In this document: positions 43,700-51,873 of the stretch, one piece after another | How the letters are laid out: each line of letters begins with the position of its first letter | How positions within the stretch are numbered: the first letter of the stretch is position 1 | Source of the DNA: Chthonomonas sp. UBA2017 | GTDB taxonomy: Bacteria > Armatimonadota > Fimbriimonadia > Fimbriimonadales > Fimbriimonadaceae | Length of the DNA stretch: 64,000 bases | Direction: 5' to 3' | NCBI GenBank assembly: GCA_002335425.1 | Contig: DDCB01000044.1 | Location: 18,520-82,519 of the forward strand | Translations under genes and position numbers: made by a program | Notes under the pieces: generated by a model | The model's database searches: none | Told to the model about the DNA's origin: nothing | Seen by the model: the letters and a program-made list of their open reading frames with translations, nothing else

Positions 43700-45256
43700 T
43701 TGAAAAGTCGAAATCGATGGTTTGTTTCGCTTCGTGCTGCGACCGGGGTCGCGGTGGCCTTGGTGGCCACTTGGGCCCACGCGCAGTTTGATGGCCCGGC
43801 GCCGCTTGCTTGGCGATGGGCACAAACGAGTACCGTTCCTCCGGGCGGGTCGCCGATCATCAGCGGAGACCGTGTTTATGTCGCAGTCGGGAGTCGCATG
43901 TATTCGCTCGACCTTGCCACCGGCAACCAGGTTTGGCGTTATCCCGCGGCTGATCCGCTCCCGGCGAACTTTCGGCGTGGCGCGGTGATCACTCAAGGCC
44001 TGCTCATCGCGGGCGCGGACAACAAGATGGTTTATGCGGCGGACGCCGCGACCGGCGTGGCGAAGTGGCAGTTCACCGCCCCCGAGCCGATCACAAGCGA
44101 GGTTTTGGCCGATGGCCCGGTGGCGGTTGTGATGTTCGGCGATAGTCAATTTCAAGCCATCGACGTGACGAGCGGGGTCGCCGCGTGGCGAGAGCCGCTG
44201 AAGATCGAAGATGGCGTCCTCGGCAGCCCGATCCTTTTCCGGAATCGGCTCATCGTCTGCACCCAGTCTTTCGAGATGTTGGCGATCGACCTCGATACCA
44301 AGCGAGTTGCGTGGCGGACTCGGTTCAGCGAACTCGGGCCCGATGTGAAGCCGACGGTTTTTGGCGACCTGATCGTCGTCAACAGCGGTGACTTTGTCAT
44401 CGCGGTGAACGGCAATGGTGGTGGGGTCCGATGGCAACGCAACGCTGGGACGCCGCTTTCCTCGAGCCCCACGGTGACGGCCGAAGGTGTTTTTGTCGTG
44501 ACCCGAGACGGAACGGGGATGAGCTTTGACCCCAGCGGGCGCACGATGATGCGCACTCCGCTCGATTTTCAGTCGAGCGTGGCGGCGCCTCCGGTCGGCA
44601 TCGGGCGATACGCCCTCGTGCCCACCTTGAACGGGTCGATCAACATGGTCGATATCAAGGCCGGGTCGCTCATCTGGAACTACATCGTACGACCCTTGCC
44701 GGGTTCAACCTTTGCCCCTTCCGCCAGCCAGCCCGCCGGGGGATCGGCAGCCGCTCCGGCGGGGCCTCCAACCTTTGTGACGGTGGCCGGTTCGCCCGTG
44801 GTCTCTGGCGACACGATGATCGTCATCGCGCGGGACGGCAGCATTCTCGCTTTCGACAAGAAAAACGGCGTCGATCTGACGCCGCCCACCGTTCGGATGC
44901 TCTTCCCGAATCCAGGCGACCAAGTGAACCCGAATCCGCCTTTCCAGCTCGCGTTTCGTGTGGAAGATGAAGCGAGCGGAGTGAACTTTGACCTCGCCAA
45001 AGTGACGATCGATGGGATCGACTACACGAGCCGAATCACTCGCGAAGGGATTTTGACCGTCCAGTTCGGAGGTTCGTCGAACAACCCGGTCCTGACGGAT
45101 GGCCGGAAGACAATCTTGGTTCGCGTGTACGATTGGATGGGGAATCGAAATGATTTCACATTTGTGGTTGCCGCTGATTCCTCGCTCCGGCTTTCTGGGC
45201 CGCCTTCGGCAACTCCGCCTGCGGGTGGTGGAGGTCGAGGCGGCGGGGGTGTCTAA
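43700..45256 (+). CDS. Secreted PQQ-type beta-propeller protein
   Basis: 518 residues. The TTG at 43700 has a near-perfect AAGGAG 5 nt upstream. Signal peptide at 1-~30 ending in AHAQ. Residues ~45-385 contain PQQ-like repeats (VYVAVGSRMYSLDLATGNQVWRY, MVYAADAATGVAKWQF, FEMLAIDLDTKRVAWR, ISTITEM-type SINMVDIKAGSLIWNY), as in BamB and quinoprotein-like propellers. A Pro/Ala linker then leads to an Ig-like domain (PPTVRMLFPNPGDQVNPNPPFQLAF in part) and a Gly-rich tail. There is no evidence that it binds PQQ; a scaffolding or binding role is likely. Last 8 bp overlap dprA. Confidence 0.85.
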   Translation: MKSRNRWFVSLRAATGVAVALVATWAHAQFDGPAPLAWRWAQTSTVPPGGSPIISGDRVYVAVGSRMYSLDLATGNQVWRYPAADPLPANFRRGAVITQGLLIAGADNKMVYAADAATGVAKWQFTAPEPITSEVLADGPVAVVMFGDSQFQAIDVTSGVAAWREPLKIEDGVLGSPILFRNRLIVCTQSFEMLAIDLDTKRVAWRTRFSELGPDVKPTVFGDLIVVNSGDFVIAVNGNGGGVRWQRNAGTPLSSSPTVTAEGVFVVTRDGTGMSFDPSGRTMMRTPLDFQSSVAAPPVGIGRYALVPTLNGSINMVDIKAGSLIWNYIVRPLPGSTFAPSASQPAGGSAAAPAGPPTFVTVAGSPVVSGDTMIVIARDGSILAFDKKNGVDLTPPTVRMLFPNPGDQVNPNPPFQLAFRVEDEASGVNFDLAKVTIDGIDYTSRITREGILTVQFGGSSNNPVLTDGRKTILVRVYDWMGNRNDFTFVVAADSSLRLSGPPSATPPAGGGGRGGGGV

Positions 45257-46298
45257 CTCGCTTCGCGAGAACGCTGAATTCTGGCAAGTTCTGCTCTCCG
45301 CAGAACTTGCCCCCGAAAAGGCGAACGCGGTGCTCGCTGAGATCGAGTCTCAGTCTCTGAGCCCTCTGGCTCAGCTGCTTTCGGGTCGGCTTCTGACTCC
45401 GGGCGAGCAGAATCGAGCCCGAGGTGCTGACCAAACGGCACTGCAACAGGCCCTGCGTCAAGGGGCAAAATTTCTCTTTCCGGATGAATATCCTGACCGT
45501 CTGCATGAGGGGGTGGCGCCCTCAGTGCTCATGGCTTGGGGAGATCCGTCGGTCTTGAAGGCCCCCTGTGTCGGGATCGTCGGCACTCGATCCGCGTCGA
45601 GTTATGGGAAGGCTTGTGCGCAAAAGTTATCCGAATCGTTAGCTCGGTGTGGGGTCACGATTCTGAGCGGCGGGGCGGGCGGAATCGATGCTCATGCTCA
45701 TACTGGGGCCCTGGATGCCCGGGGAGCGACGGTGGCGGTTTTGCCGTGTGGCATCGATATCGCCTATCCCAAGGCGCACGAGAACTTGTATCGAGCCATT
45801 CGCGAGCGGGGTTGTCTGATCAGCCAGTTTGCCGCAGGACGGAAGCCTTTTGAACACGACTTTTTGACCCGTAACACCTTGATTGCGGCTTTGAGCGACG
45901 TGCTCGTTGTCGTGGAGGCTCCGGCCAAGTCGGGGGCTCTTTCGACGGCCAAGGCGATGCTCGATTTAGGCCGAGATGTCTTGGTGGTTCCGGGGCCGAT
46001 CGATCGATTCGGGTTTCGCGGCTCCCACGCTCTGATTCGAGAGGGAGCGACCTTGATCGACCACCCCGATCATGTTCTGGAGTATCTGGGGTTGCCACCG
46101 CTCGCCGAAGCTGAGCCTGTCGCGGCGAACGACCTTCAAGCTCAGTTGTTGCACATCTTGAGCCAAGAGCCGGCTACAGCCGAAACCCTTGCGGTAAAGC
46201 TCGATCAGTCGATCACCGAGATCTTGGGCGAACTCACGATGCTGGAACTCGAAGGTGTCATTGTGCGAAATGAGCGCGGGTTCGCAAAAGCTCCATGA
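45249..46298 (+). CDS. dprA: DNA processing protein DprA/Smf
   Basis: 349 residues from the GTG at 45249, overlapping the propeller gene by 8 bp (an earlier frame start exists but lies inside that gene). Rossmann-like core: VGIVGTRSASSYGKACAQKLSESLA (in part), LSGGAGGIDAHAHTGALDARG, AVLPCGIDIAYPKAHENLY, LTRNTLIAALSDVLVVVEA and VVPGPIDRFGFRGSHALIREGA. A C-terminal winged-helix (AETLAVKLDQSITEILGEL) follows. It loads RecA on incoming single-stranded DNA in transformation. It is coupled to nagA by ATGA. Confidence 0.94.
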   Translation: MSNSLRENAEFWQVLLSAELAPEKANAVLAEIESQSLSPLAQLLSGRLLTPGEQNRARGADQTALQQALRQGAKFLFPDEYPDRLHEGVAPSVLMAWGDPSVLKAPCVGIVGTRSASSYGKACAQKLSESLARCGVTILSGGAGGIDAHAHTGALDARGATVAVLPCGIDIAYPKAHENLYRAIRERGCLISQFAAGRKPFEHDFLTRNTLIAALSDVLVVVEAPAKSGALSTAKAMLDLGRDVLVVPGPIDRFGFRGSHALIREGATLIDHPDHVLEYLGLPPLAEAEPVAANDLQAQLLHILSQEPATAETLAVKLDQSITEILGELTMLELEGVIVRNERGFAKAP

Positions 46299-47374
46299 AG
46301 ACGGTGTACGAAACTTTTGGGCCCCAAGGCTATGGGGCGTACTGGATCACGTGGGGGCCGGAGCCGCTTTACGAACGGGTCGAAAAATCACCTGATCTCC
46401 TGCTGATGCCAGGATTGATCGATCTGCATTGTCATGGCGGATTTGGGATCGACTGGATGGCTTCGGGAGCGGAGGGGCCGTCGAAATGTCGCCAGGATCT
46501 CCTTTGGCTCGCAGATGCCTTCGAAAAGCGCGGCATCGAGGGGTTTTTGCCGACGAGCGTGACCGCGTCGCCGACAGACGTGGCGAGGGCCCTCGAAGGA
46601 TTGCCGCTCGACGATCCTCGCATCCTTGGTTTTCACCTCGAAGGGCCTTTTTTGAGTCCGAAGTTTCCGGGCGCCCAGCCGCAGGACTGGATCGTTGATC
46701 CGCCGGGGGGTCCGTCCGACTGGGACCCTCTTTTGGATCATCCGGCGCTTCGTGTGGTCACGCTCGCTCCGGAGCGGCCTCGGGCGTTGGACCTCATTTT
46801 GCGGCTACAGAAACGAGGGGTCCGCGTGAGTTTAGGCCACACCGACGCGACGTTCGAGGAGATGCGCCGCGGATTTGAATTTGGCGCAACCCAGGTGACG
46901 CACACCTATAACGCGATGCGAGGGCTCCACCATCGAGAGGCGGGGGCGGTCGGATATGTTCTGAGTCAGCCCGACTTGATGTGCGAACTGATCTATGATC
47001 GCGTTCATGTATGCAAGGAATCGGCAAAAATTTTAATACAATCTCGTTCCGAGAGGCAGATGCTCGGCGTCAGCGACGCATCGGCGGCAGCCGGACTGAC
47101 TCCTGGAGCTTCGCTCCAGCTTTGGGGTCATGACGTTGAGATTGATGCGACCTCGGTGCGATTGCGGGATGGGTCACTCGCGGGGAGCAAGGCGACTCTC
47201 GATCAGGTCTTTCGGAACTGGGCCGATGATTTTGGTCGAGAATCGGCGATTTGGGCATGCAGCTTGAATCCACGCCGAGCACTGGGGCTTCAATCCTCGC
47301 CTCGGATGTTGCTTGAAATGAATCTTCAGCTCGACTTGATAGGAATTCGATCCTCCGCCGCGAATCTGAGCTAA
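46295..47374 (+). CDS. nagA: N-acetylglucosamine-6-phosphate deacetylase
   Basis: 359 residues. Amidohydrolase metal and substrate motifs: MPGLIDLHCHGGFGIDWM, FHLEGPFLSPKFPGAQP (metal Glu), VSLGHTDATFEEM, VTHTYNAMRGLHHREAG and the catalytic Asp in GVSDASAAAG. It deacetylates GlcNAc-6-P for recycling of peptidoglycan or chitin sugars. It starts inside the dprA stop (4 bp) and is followed 5 bp later by the kimA-like gene. No nagB is in the window. The N-terminus is short compared with E. coli NagA. Confidence 0.93.
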   Translation: MKTVYETFGPQGYGAYWITWGPEPLYERVEKSPDLLLMPGLIDLHCHGGFGIDWMASGAEGPSKCRQDLLWLADAFEKRGIEGFLPTSVTASPTDVARALEGLPLDDPRILGFHLEGPFLSPKFPGAQPQDWIVDPPGGPSDWDPLLDHPALRVVTLAPERPRALDLILRLQKRGVRVSLGHTDATFEEMRRGFEFGATQVTHTYNAMRGLHHREAGAVGYVLSQPDLMCELIYDRVHVCKESAKILIQSRSERQMLGVSDASAAAGLTPGASLQLWGHDVEIDATSVRLRDGSLAGSKATLDQVFRNWADDFGRESAIWACSLNPRRALGLQSSPRMLLEMNLQLDLIGIRSSAANLS

Positions 47375-47378
47375 CGGC

Positions 47379-49235
47379 ATGGAGTCAACCGGTTTTGGAC
47401 GCTTGAAGCGGGCGCTGTTCGGAGCGCCGATTGCTTCGAAACACGCGCATCAGGAACGCCTCCGTAAGCGGGTCGCCTTGCCCGTTTTTGCTTCGGACGC
47501 ACTTTCCTCCGTTGCGTACGCCACGGAAGAGATCATGCTAGCGCTGGGCATGACGGCCTTGGGAGGCGGGGTTGCGCTGTATCCGAAGACCTTCGACTTC
47601 GCGATCGCGATTGCCGTGCTCATCGCGATCGTTTCGATCAGCTATTTCCAGACGATTCATGCGTATCCCGAAGGTGGCGGTTCTTACACGGTCGCCAAGT
47701 CGAACCTCGGTCCGTTTCCCGGCGAAATTGCGGGGGCTTCGCTGCTGATTGACTACATCCTGACGGTGGCGGTCTCGGTTTCGGCGGGGGTTTTGGCGGT
47801 GATTTCGATGGCGCCAGCCACCCAGCCTTACATGATCCACATTGGATTAGGCGCGGTCGCGCTGCTTTCGATCGCGAACCTCCGGGGTGCCCGAGAAAGC
47901 GGTGCTCTATTCTCGATTCCGACCTATCTGTTTATCGCGTCGTTCATTACGTTAATCATCGTGGGATTCTTTGTGCCGGGGCGTCCGATTCCGCCCGAAA
48001 TGGTGCAGGCCCGCGAGGACCATACGGGGACCATTGGGCTGTTATTGATGCTGAAGGCTTTCTCCAGCGGTTGCACGGCGTTGACCGGGATCGAGGCGAT
48101 TTCGAACGGAACCACTGCATTTCGCGAGCCGGTTGCGAAGAACGCTTCGATGACTTTGGCGATCATGGCGGCCTTACTCGCGGTGATGTTTGGCGGAGCC
48201 AGTTTGATCGCGGAGAAGTTCCACGTCGCGCCGATGTCGGTCAGTGAACCGGGCTATATGACGGTGACGTCTCAGCTCGCGGATGCCGTCTTCCGAACTC
48301 AGAGTTCGGGCTTTGAGTTCATGTTCTTCGTGATCCAAGTCGCCACGGCCGCGATCCTCTTTATGGCAGCGAACACGGCCTATGCGGATTTCCCTCGACT
48401 CGCGAGCATGATCGCCAAAGATGGTTATCTTCCGCGGCAGCTCGCCAGCGTCGGAGACCGCTTGGTGTTTCAGAACGGCATCATCTTGCTCTCGATTGTG
48501 GCAGGTCTCCTGATTGTGGTCTTTAAGGGGGACACGCACCGGCTCGTTCCTCTTTATGCCATCGGCGTTTTCACGTCGTTCACGCTCAGCCAATTTGGCA
48601 TGGTCGTCTACTTAAAGCGGCATCGAAGAACGGGGGCGCTTTTGATCAGTTTGTTGGGAGGAATCATAACAAGTGTCGTCCTCGTGGTGATCGCTTTTTC
48701 GAAGTGGAGTGCCGGTGCGTATATTGTTCCTTTTGCGGTCGGAGCGATGCTCATTTTGATGACCGCGATCAAGAGGCATTATCGTTACTTAGCCCAAGAG
48801 CTCACCTTGAGTTCACAGGACAAACTGGCGCCGGTTGAATCGACCGTGCTTCTCTTGGTTCCTCGGGTTCATCGTGGGATTTTACAGGCGATTGGTTACG
48901 CGAAGTCGATGGCGCGAGATTGCCGGGCCGTGCACGTCACTTTGGATTCCAAAAATGTCGATGAAATCAAGAAACAGTGGAACGAGTTTGGTGCCGATAT
49001 TCCGCTCGTGATCTTAGAGTCTCCTTATCGATCTCTGATCGAGCCGATTATCGAATATATTGATCAAACCATCGAAGAAGAGCCAAACTCGATGATCACC
49101 GTGATTGTGCCTCAAGCTGTGCCCAAGAAGTGGTATCATGGTCTCCTGCATAACAATGCTGCTGTCTTGCTTAAAATGTCGCTGGGGAGCCGTCGAAACG
49201 TCGTGATTACGAATGTGAGGTACTTCTTAAAATGA
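47379..49235 (+). CDS. KimA-type potassium / APC-family transporter with C-terminal cytoplasmic domain
   Basis: 618 residues, about 12 membrane helices (~35-470) and a soluble C-terminal domain of ~135 residues with a USP-like pattern (ESTVLLLVPRVHRGILQAIGYAKSMARD in part). It resembles Bacillus KimA (YdaO), a c-di-AMP-controlled K+ importer of 607 residues: SSDALSSVAYAT with Asp40 and Tyr47 in the spacing of the K+-site residues, YPEGGGSYTVAKSNLG, LLIDYILTVAVSVSAG, and NLRGARESG. Amino acid transport is the alternative. The stop overlaps the STAS-USP gene by 4 bp. I saw no ydaO riboswitch; the gene lies only 5 bp after nagA. Confidence 0.85.
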   Translation: MESTGFGRLKRALFGAPIASKHAHQERLRKRVALPVFASDALSSVAYATEEIMLALGMTALGGGVALYPKTFDFAIAIAVLIAIVSISYFQTIHAYPEGGGSYTVAKSNLGPFPGEIAGASLLIDYILTVAVSVSAGVLAVISMAPATQPYMIHIGLGAVALLSIANLRGARESGALFSIPTYLFIASFITLIIVGFFVPGRPIPPEMVQAREDHTGTIGLLLMLKAFSSGCTALTGIEAISNGTTAFREPVAKNASMTLAIMAALLAVMFGGASLIAEKFHVAPMSVSEPGYMTVTSQLADAVFRTQSSGFEFMFFVIQVATAAILFMAANTAYADFPRLASMIAKDGYLPRQLASVGDRLVFQNGIILLSIVAGLLIVVFKGDTHRLVPLYAIGVFTSFTLSQFGMVVYLKRHRRTGALLISLLGGIITSVVLVVIAFSKWSAGAYIVPFAVGAMLILMTAIKRHYRYLAQELTLSSQDKLAPVESTVLLLVPRVHRGILQAIGYAKSMARDCRAVHVTLDSKNVDEIKKQWNEFGADIPLVILESPYRSLIEPIIEYIDQTIEEEPNSMITVIVPQAVPKKWYHGLLHNNAAVLLKMSLGSRRNVVITNVRYFLK

Positions 49236-50038
49236 TTGTCGAAAGTTATGAAGACATCATTATCCTTTCGGGGGCGCTTCGCTCAAACTTTTGGGATACC
49301 ATTCACACCGCGATTTCGCTCACACTGAAGCGGCATCCATCCGGGGTCATTATCGATTGTTCAGGCATCGATGAATGTACGCCTGCGGGGGCAGAAACTT
49401 TCCGAGACGCCATGGAGTTTATCCGTCGATTTGATGCGCGGATTATTGTCGCAGCCGTCCCTCCCTCCGTGCATGAAGTTCTGAAATCTGTTCCTGAAGT
49501 TCGTTCTCAATTGCCCATCGCAGATACGATTGAAAATGCTCGGCGATCCCTCGATCTCCTCACCGAGGAAGGGGGTAAAAAGACCCGCCGAAAAGAGGTC
49601 GAACGGACGGTTTTGGTCATGCTCGAAGGTGTCGAGAGTGATGCGTATGCGATCAAGCAAGCAGTCGAGCAGTCGGATCGAATTCCGACCGAAGTGTGCC
49701 TTCTTTTTCCCATCTTGGTGCCGCGGGAACTCCCCATCCACTCGCCGATGCCCGAGGCGGAAGATCTCGCCAAGCGCACGTTGGAAAGTCACCGCAAGAC
49801 GTTAGATGCGGCGGAGGTTTCGACAACTCTCCGAATTGAGCGAGCGCGAGATATTGCCGGAGCGATCGAAGAGGCTCTTCAAGAGGTGCCAGCTTCGCTC
49901 GTCTTGATCGGTCTCAGTAGCGACTTTCACGAAAAAGAGGCCTCGCTCAAAGTGATGAAAACCGTCTTGGCAAAAGTGGCTTTGCCTCTCATGTTTGTTC
50001 GAGATCGTAATCCCATTAAGCCTATAATACGATCATGA
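49232..50038 (+). CDS. STAS + universal-stress-type protein, putative regulator of the adjacent KimA-like transporter
   Basis: 268 residues, soluble. Residues 1-~110 are a STAS fold (DIIILSGALRSNFWDTIHTAIS, GVIIDCSGIDECTPAGAETFRDAMEFI in part, the conserved strand-then-loop with D/C before the helix); ~122-262 is a USP-like alpha/beta domain (VERTVLVMLEGVESDAYAIKQAV, ALPLMFVRDRN) without the complete ATP-binding GxxG signature. Linker TEEGGKKTRRKEVE. It overlaps the transporter (ATGA) and the following UGA-containing gene (ATGA), so the three are made together. Fusion of these domains beside a K+/APC transporter is unusual. Confidence 0.8.
   Translation: MIVESYEDIIILSGALRSNFWDTIHTAISLTLKRHPSGVIIDCSGIDECTPAGAETFRDAMEFIRRFDARIIVAAVPPSVHEVLKSVPEVRSQLPIADTIENARRSLDLLTEEGGKKTRRKEVERTVLVMLEGVESDAYAIKQAVEQSDRIPTEVCLLFPILVPRELPIHSPMPEAEDLAKRTLESHRKTLDAAEVSTTLRIERARDIAGAIEEALQEVPASLVLIGLSSDFHEKEASLKVMKTVLAKVALPLMFVRDRNPIKPIIRS
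50023..50028 (+). promoter_or_regulatory. -10 hexamer TATAAT, 6 nt before the UGA-containing gene
   Basis: A perfect TATAAT lies at the 3' end of the STAS-USP gene, with 6 nt to the ATG at 50035. No proper -35 box is at 17 bp; TTGTTC at 49995 is too far (22 bp). It may give a leaderless internal transcript in addition to operon read-through. Confidence 0.4.
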
Positions 50039-51288
50039 TGATGTGGCTCGCTACTTGGGTGCTCGGATCGCAGACTTTGACTCAGTCTTCAACTCCGTCT
50101 GCGCCGGCCGAAATTCTGACCTCGACGACCTATTCGCAGATCAAGTCCCATGTCTTGCCCAAGCCGCAGGAGATCCAGTTTCAGGAAGTGCCTTGGCGGG
50201 CGACGTTGTGGGAGGCGATTGTGGAAGGCCAACGCCAGAACCGGCCGATTCTGCTTTGGGCCATGAACGGTCACCCACTCGGCTGTACGTGAAACAACGG
50301 AGTCATTGCCAGGCAGTCTGTCTGGTCTCACCCCGAAGTGCTACGAGAACTCGCCTTTTTTATCCCAGCGGCCGATGAGGTGGCGCGGCTTCAACGGGCC
50401 GACGATCTGGAGGGGAAGCTCTTTCGAAAAGTGGCTGAGAAGGGCCATTATGCGGGGCGGGTCCAGCCCACGAACACCCGACAAGGGACTTACGCCTTGA
50501 CCCCGAGTGGCGAGTTTTTGGGCTCGCTCAACCACAATGACCCCAAGCGGGTCGCCGATATGCTTCGCAAAGCGAAGGCCGCTTGGGACCAGATGGACCC
50601 CGCCCTTCGGCGGTTGCCGGAATCGCAACTTCGTCCGGAGAACGCGCCTCAGCGATTCGAGCGATTCTATCCCGCAGACGGACTGGTGCTCCGAATGACG
50701 ACAAGGGACCTCCCTCGGACCAAAACGAGTTCCGACTGGCGCGGTCAGGCGTTCAACATCGACTTTTGTTGGTTCCGCCGAGCTGAGATGCTCTCGATGG
50801 TCCCTGAGCCTCAGGCCGGGGCGACGGCTTATGTCTCGGACGAAGTCGCCCGACGATGGGTCCGGCTCCACATCATCGACATCGTGCGTGGCCAGAGTCC
50901 GGTTTGGGAACCGAATCAAGTCGAGCGCGCCTTGTTTGAATTCAAAACTGAGGACGTGCGGGGTGATCTCCAGACCATTCGGGTGACGGGGTCCATTCGG
51001 GCGGGCGATCAGGGCCAATGGTCCATCGACGGATTTCGCGACATGAATCGACCGACGCCCCAAAGTCGGGGCCTCCGCCTCCAAGTGATGGGGCGAGCCG
51101 TTTGGAGTCGCTCGAAACAGGTCTTCCAGAGTTTCGAGCTCGTTCTCGCCGGGGAGCGCTGGGGGGCGACCCAATACAACGGTCGGAGCGACGATCCCGG
51201 CCCGGCACCGATCGGCTTCGTCTTCGAAAAGGCGCGCCCGCAAGAGCGGGTGGCTCCCGCCAACTGGTGGGGATATGGGTGGCGATAG
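50035..51288 (+). CDS. Candidate selenoprotein: secreted thioredoxin-fold protein with in-frame UGA (Cys-x-Sec)
   Basis: Reading frame of 417 residues interrupted only by TGA at 50290-50292 (residue 86). Before it: a signal-peptide-like N-terminus (MMMWLATWVLGSQT) and then RATLWEAIVEGQRQNRPILLW, AMNGHPLGCT. After it the same frame resumes NNGVIARQSVWSHPEVLRELAFF, which reads as the rest of a thioredoxin-like domain (compare AKxxNKPILL...C...S..DPEV in DUF255-type proteins). Cys84 and residue 86 would form a Cys-x-Sec pair. A stem-loop 16 nt downstream fits a bacterial SECIS. The C-terminal ~170 residues are a separate beta-rich domain ending NWWGYGWR. Alternative: a nonsense-mutated gene (Cys TGT/TGC to TGA). 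sel genes are not in the window. Confidence 0.7.
50309..50325 (+). promoter_or_regulatory. SECIS-like stem-loop after the in-frame UGA
   Basis: Stem CCAGGC (50309-50314) with GTCTGG (50320-50325), one G-U pair; loop AGTCT carries the GU that SelB recognises in bacterial SECIS loops. Distance from the UGA to the stem is 16 nt and to the loop G 23 nt, inside the range accepted for bacteria. Confidence 0.6.
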
Positions 51289-51314
51289 CCTGAAAAGGTA
51301 TCCTAGGGGCTCGT

Positions 51315-51728
51315 ATGGAAACGACACTAGTTTTGATCAAGCCGGGTGGAGTTGAGCGGAATCTCATCGGTGAGATCACCCGCCGCATCGAGGCGAGGAA
51401 CCTTCAAATTGTGGGCATGAAGCTCTTTGCTGCCGACCGAGCCCGAGTCGAAGAGCATTACTCCGAGCATCGTGAGCGGCCCTTTTTCAAGGACGTTTGT
51501 GACTATCTGACCAGCGGCCCGATCGTCGCGATCGCCGTTCGGGGAACGAACGCGGTGAAGGCGATCCGCACGATGATGGGAGCGACGAATCCGCTGGAGG
51601 CGACCCCAGGCACCATTCGAGGCGACTTTGCCTTGACCATCGACGACAATTTGACTCACTCCAGCAGCGATGCTGAAGCCGCCGAGCGAGAGCTGTCGAT
51701 CTGGTTTCCCGAAGGCTTGGCCAAGTAG
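51315..51728 (+). CDS. ndk: Nucleoside diphosphate kinase
   Basis: 137 residues, normal length. It starts METTLVLIKPGGVERNLIGEI and holds YSEHRERPFF, GTIRGDFAL and the active-site His in NLTHSSSDAEAAERE (His115; the usual NxxHGSDS is slightly changed to THSSSD). It equilibrates NTPs with NDPs. TATCCT lies 10 nt before the ATG. It may follow the UGA-containing gene in the same transcript (26-bp gap). Confidence 0.95.
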   Translation: METTLVLIKPGGVERNLIGEITRRIEARNLQIVGMKLFAADRARVEEHYSEHRERPFFKDVCDYLTSGPIVAIAVRGTNAVKAIRTMMGATNPLEATPGTIRGDFALTIDDNLTHSSSDAEAAERELSIWFPEGLAK

Positions 51729-51734
51729 CTCAGG

Positions 51735-51740
51735 TAGAAT
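51735..51740 (+). promoter_or_regulatory. -10-like TAGAAT of tRNA-Pro(CGG)
   Basis: TAGAAT in the same context (GGTAGAATGA) as before the other tRNA-Pro, here 11 nt before the mature tRNA. Confidence 0.5.
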
Positions 51741-51751
51741 GATTCGAGAGT

Positions 51752-51828
51752 CGGGATGTGGCTCAGCTTGGTAGAGCGCCTCGTTCGGGACGAGGAGGTC
51801 GGAGGTTCAAATCCTCTCATCCCGACCA
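51752..51828 (+). tRNA. tRNA-Pro (anticodon CGG)
   Basis: Acceptor CGGGATG/CATCCCG, D arm GCTC-AGCTTGGTA-GAGC, anticodon stem CCTCG/CGAGG with loop TTCGGGA (anticodon CGG, reads CCG), T arm with TTCAAAT, discriminator A and encoded CCA. It differs from tRNA-Pro(TGG) mainly in stems. Confidence 0.97.
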
Positions 51829-51873
51829 AGACCCTTCCAAAACGGTCTCGGTCCGGTTGAATGCGCAATAAAG

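Noticed and set aside
50290..50292. UGA at this site as a genome-wide code change (UGA = Trp)
   Set aside because: TGA ends many other conserved genes here at the expected length (for example purS, STAS-USP, rloB), so reassignment is excluded.
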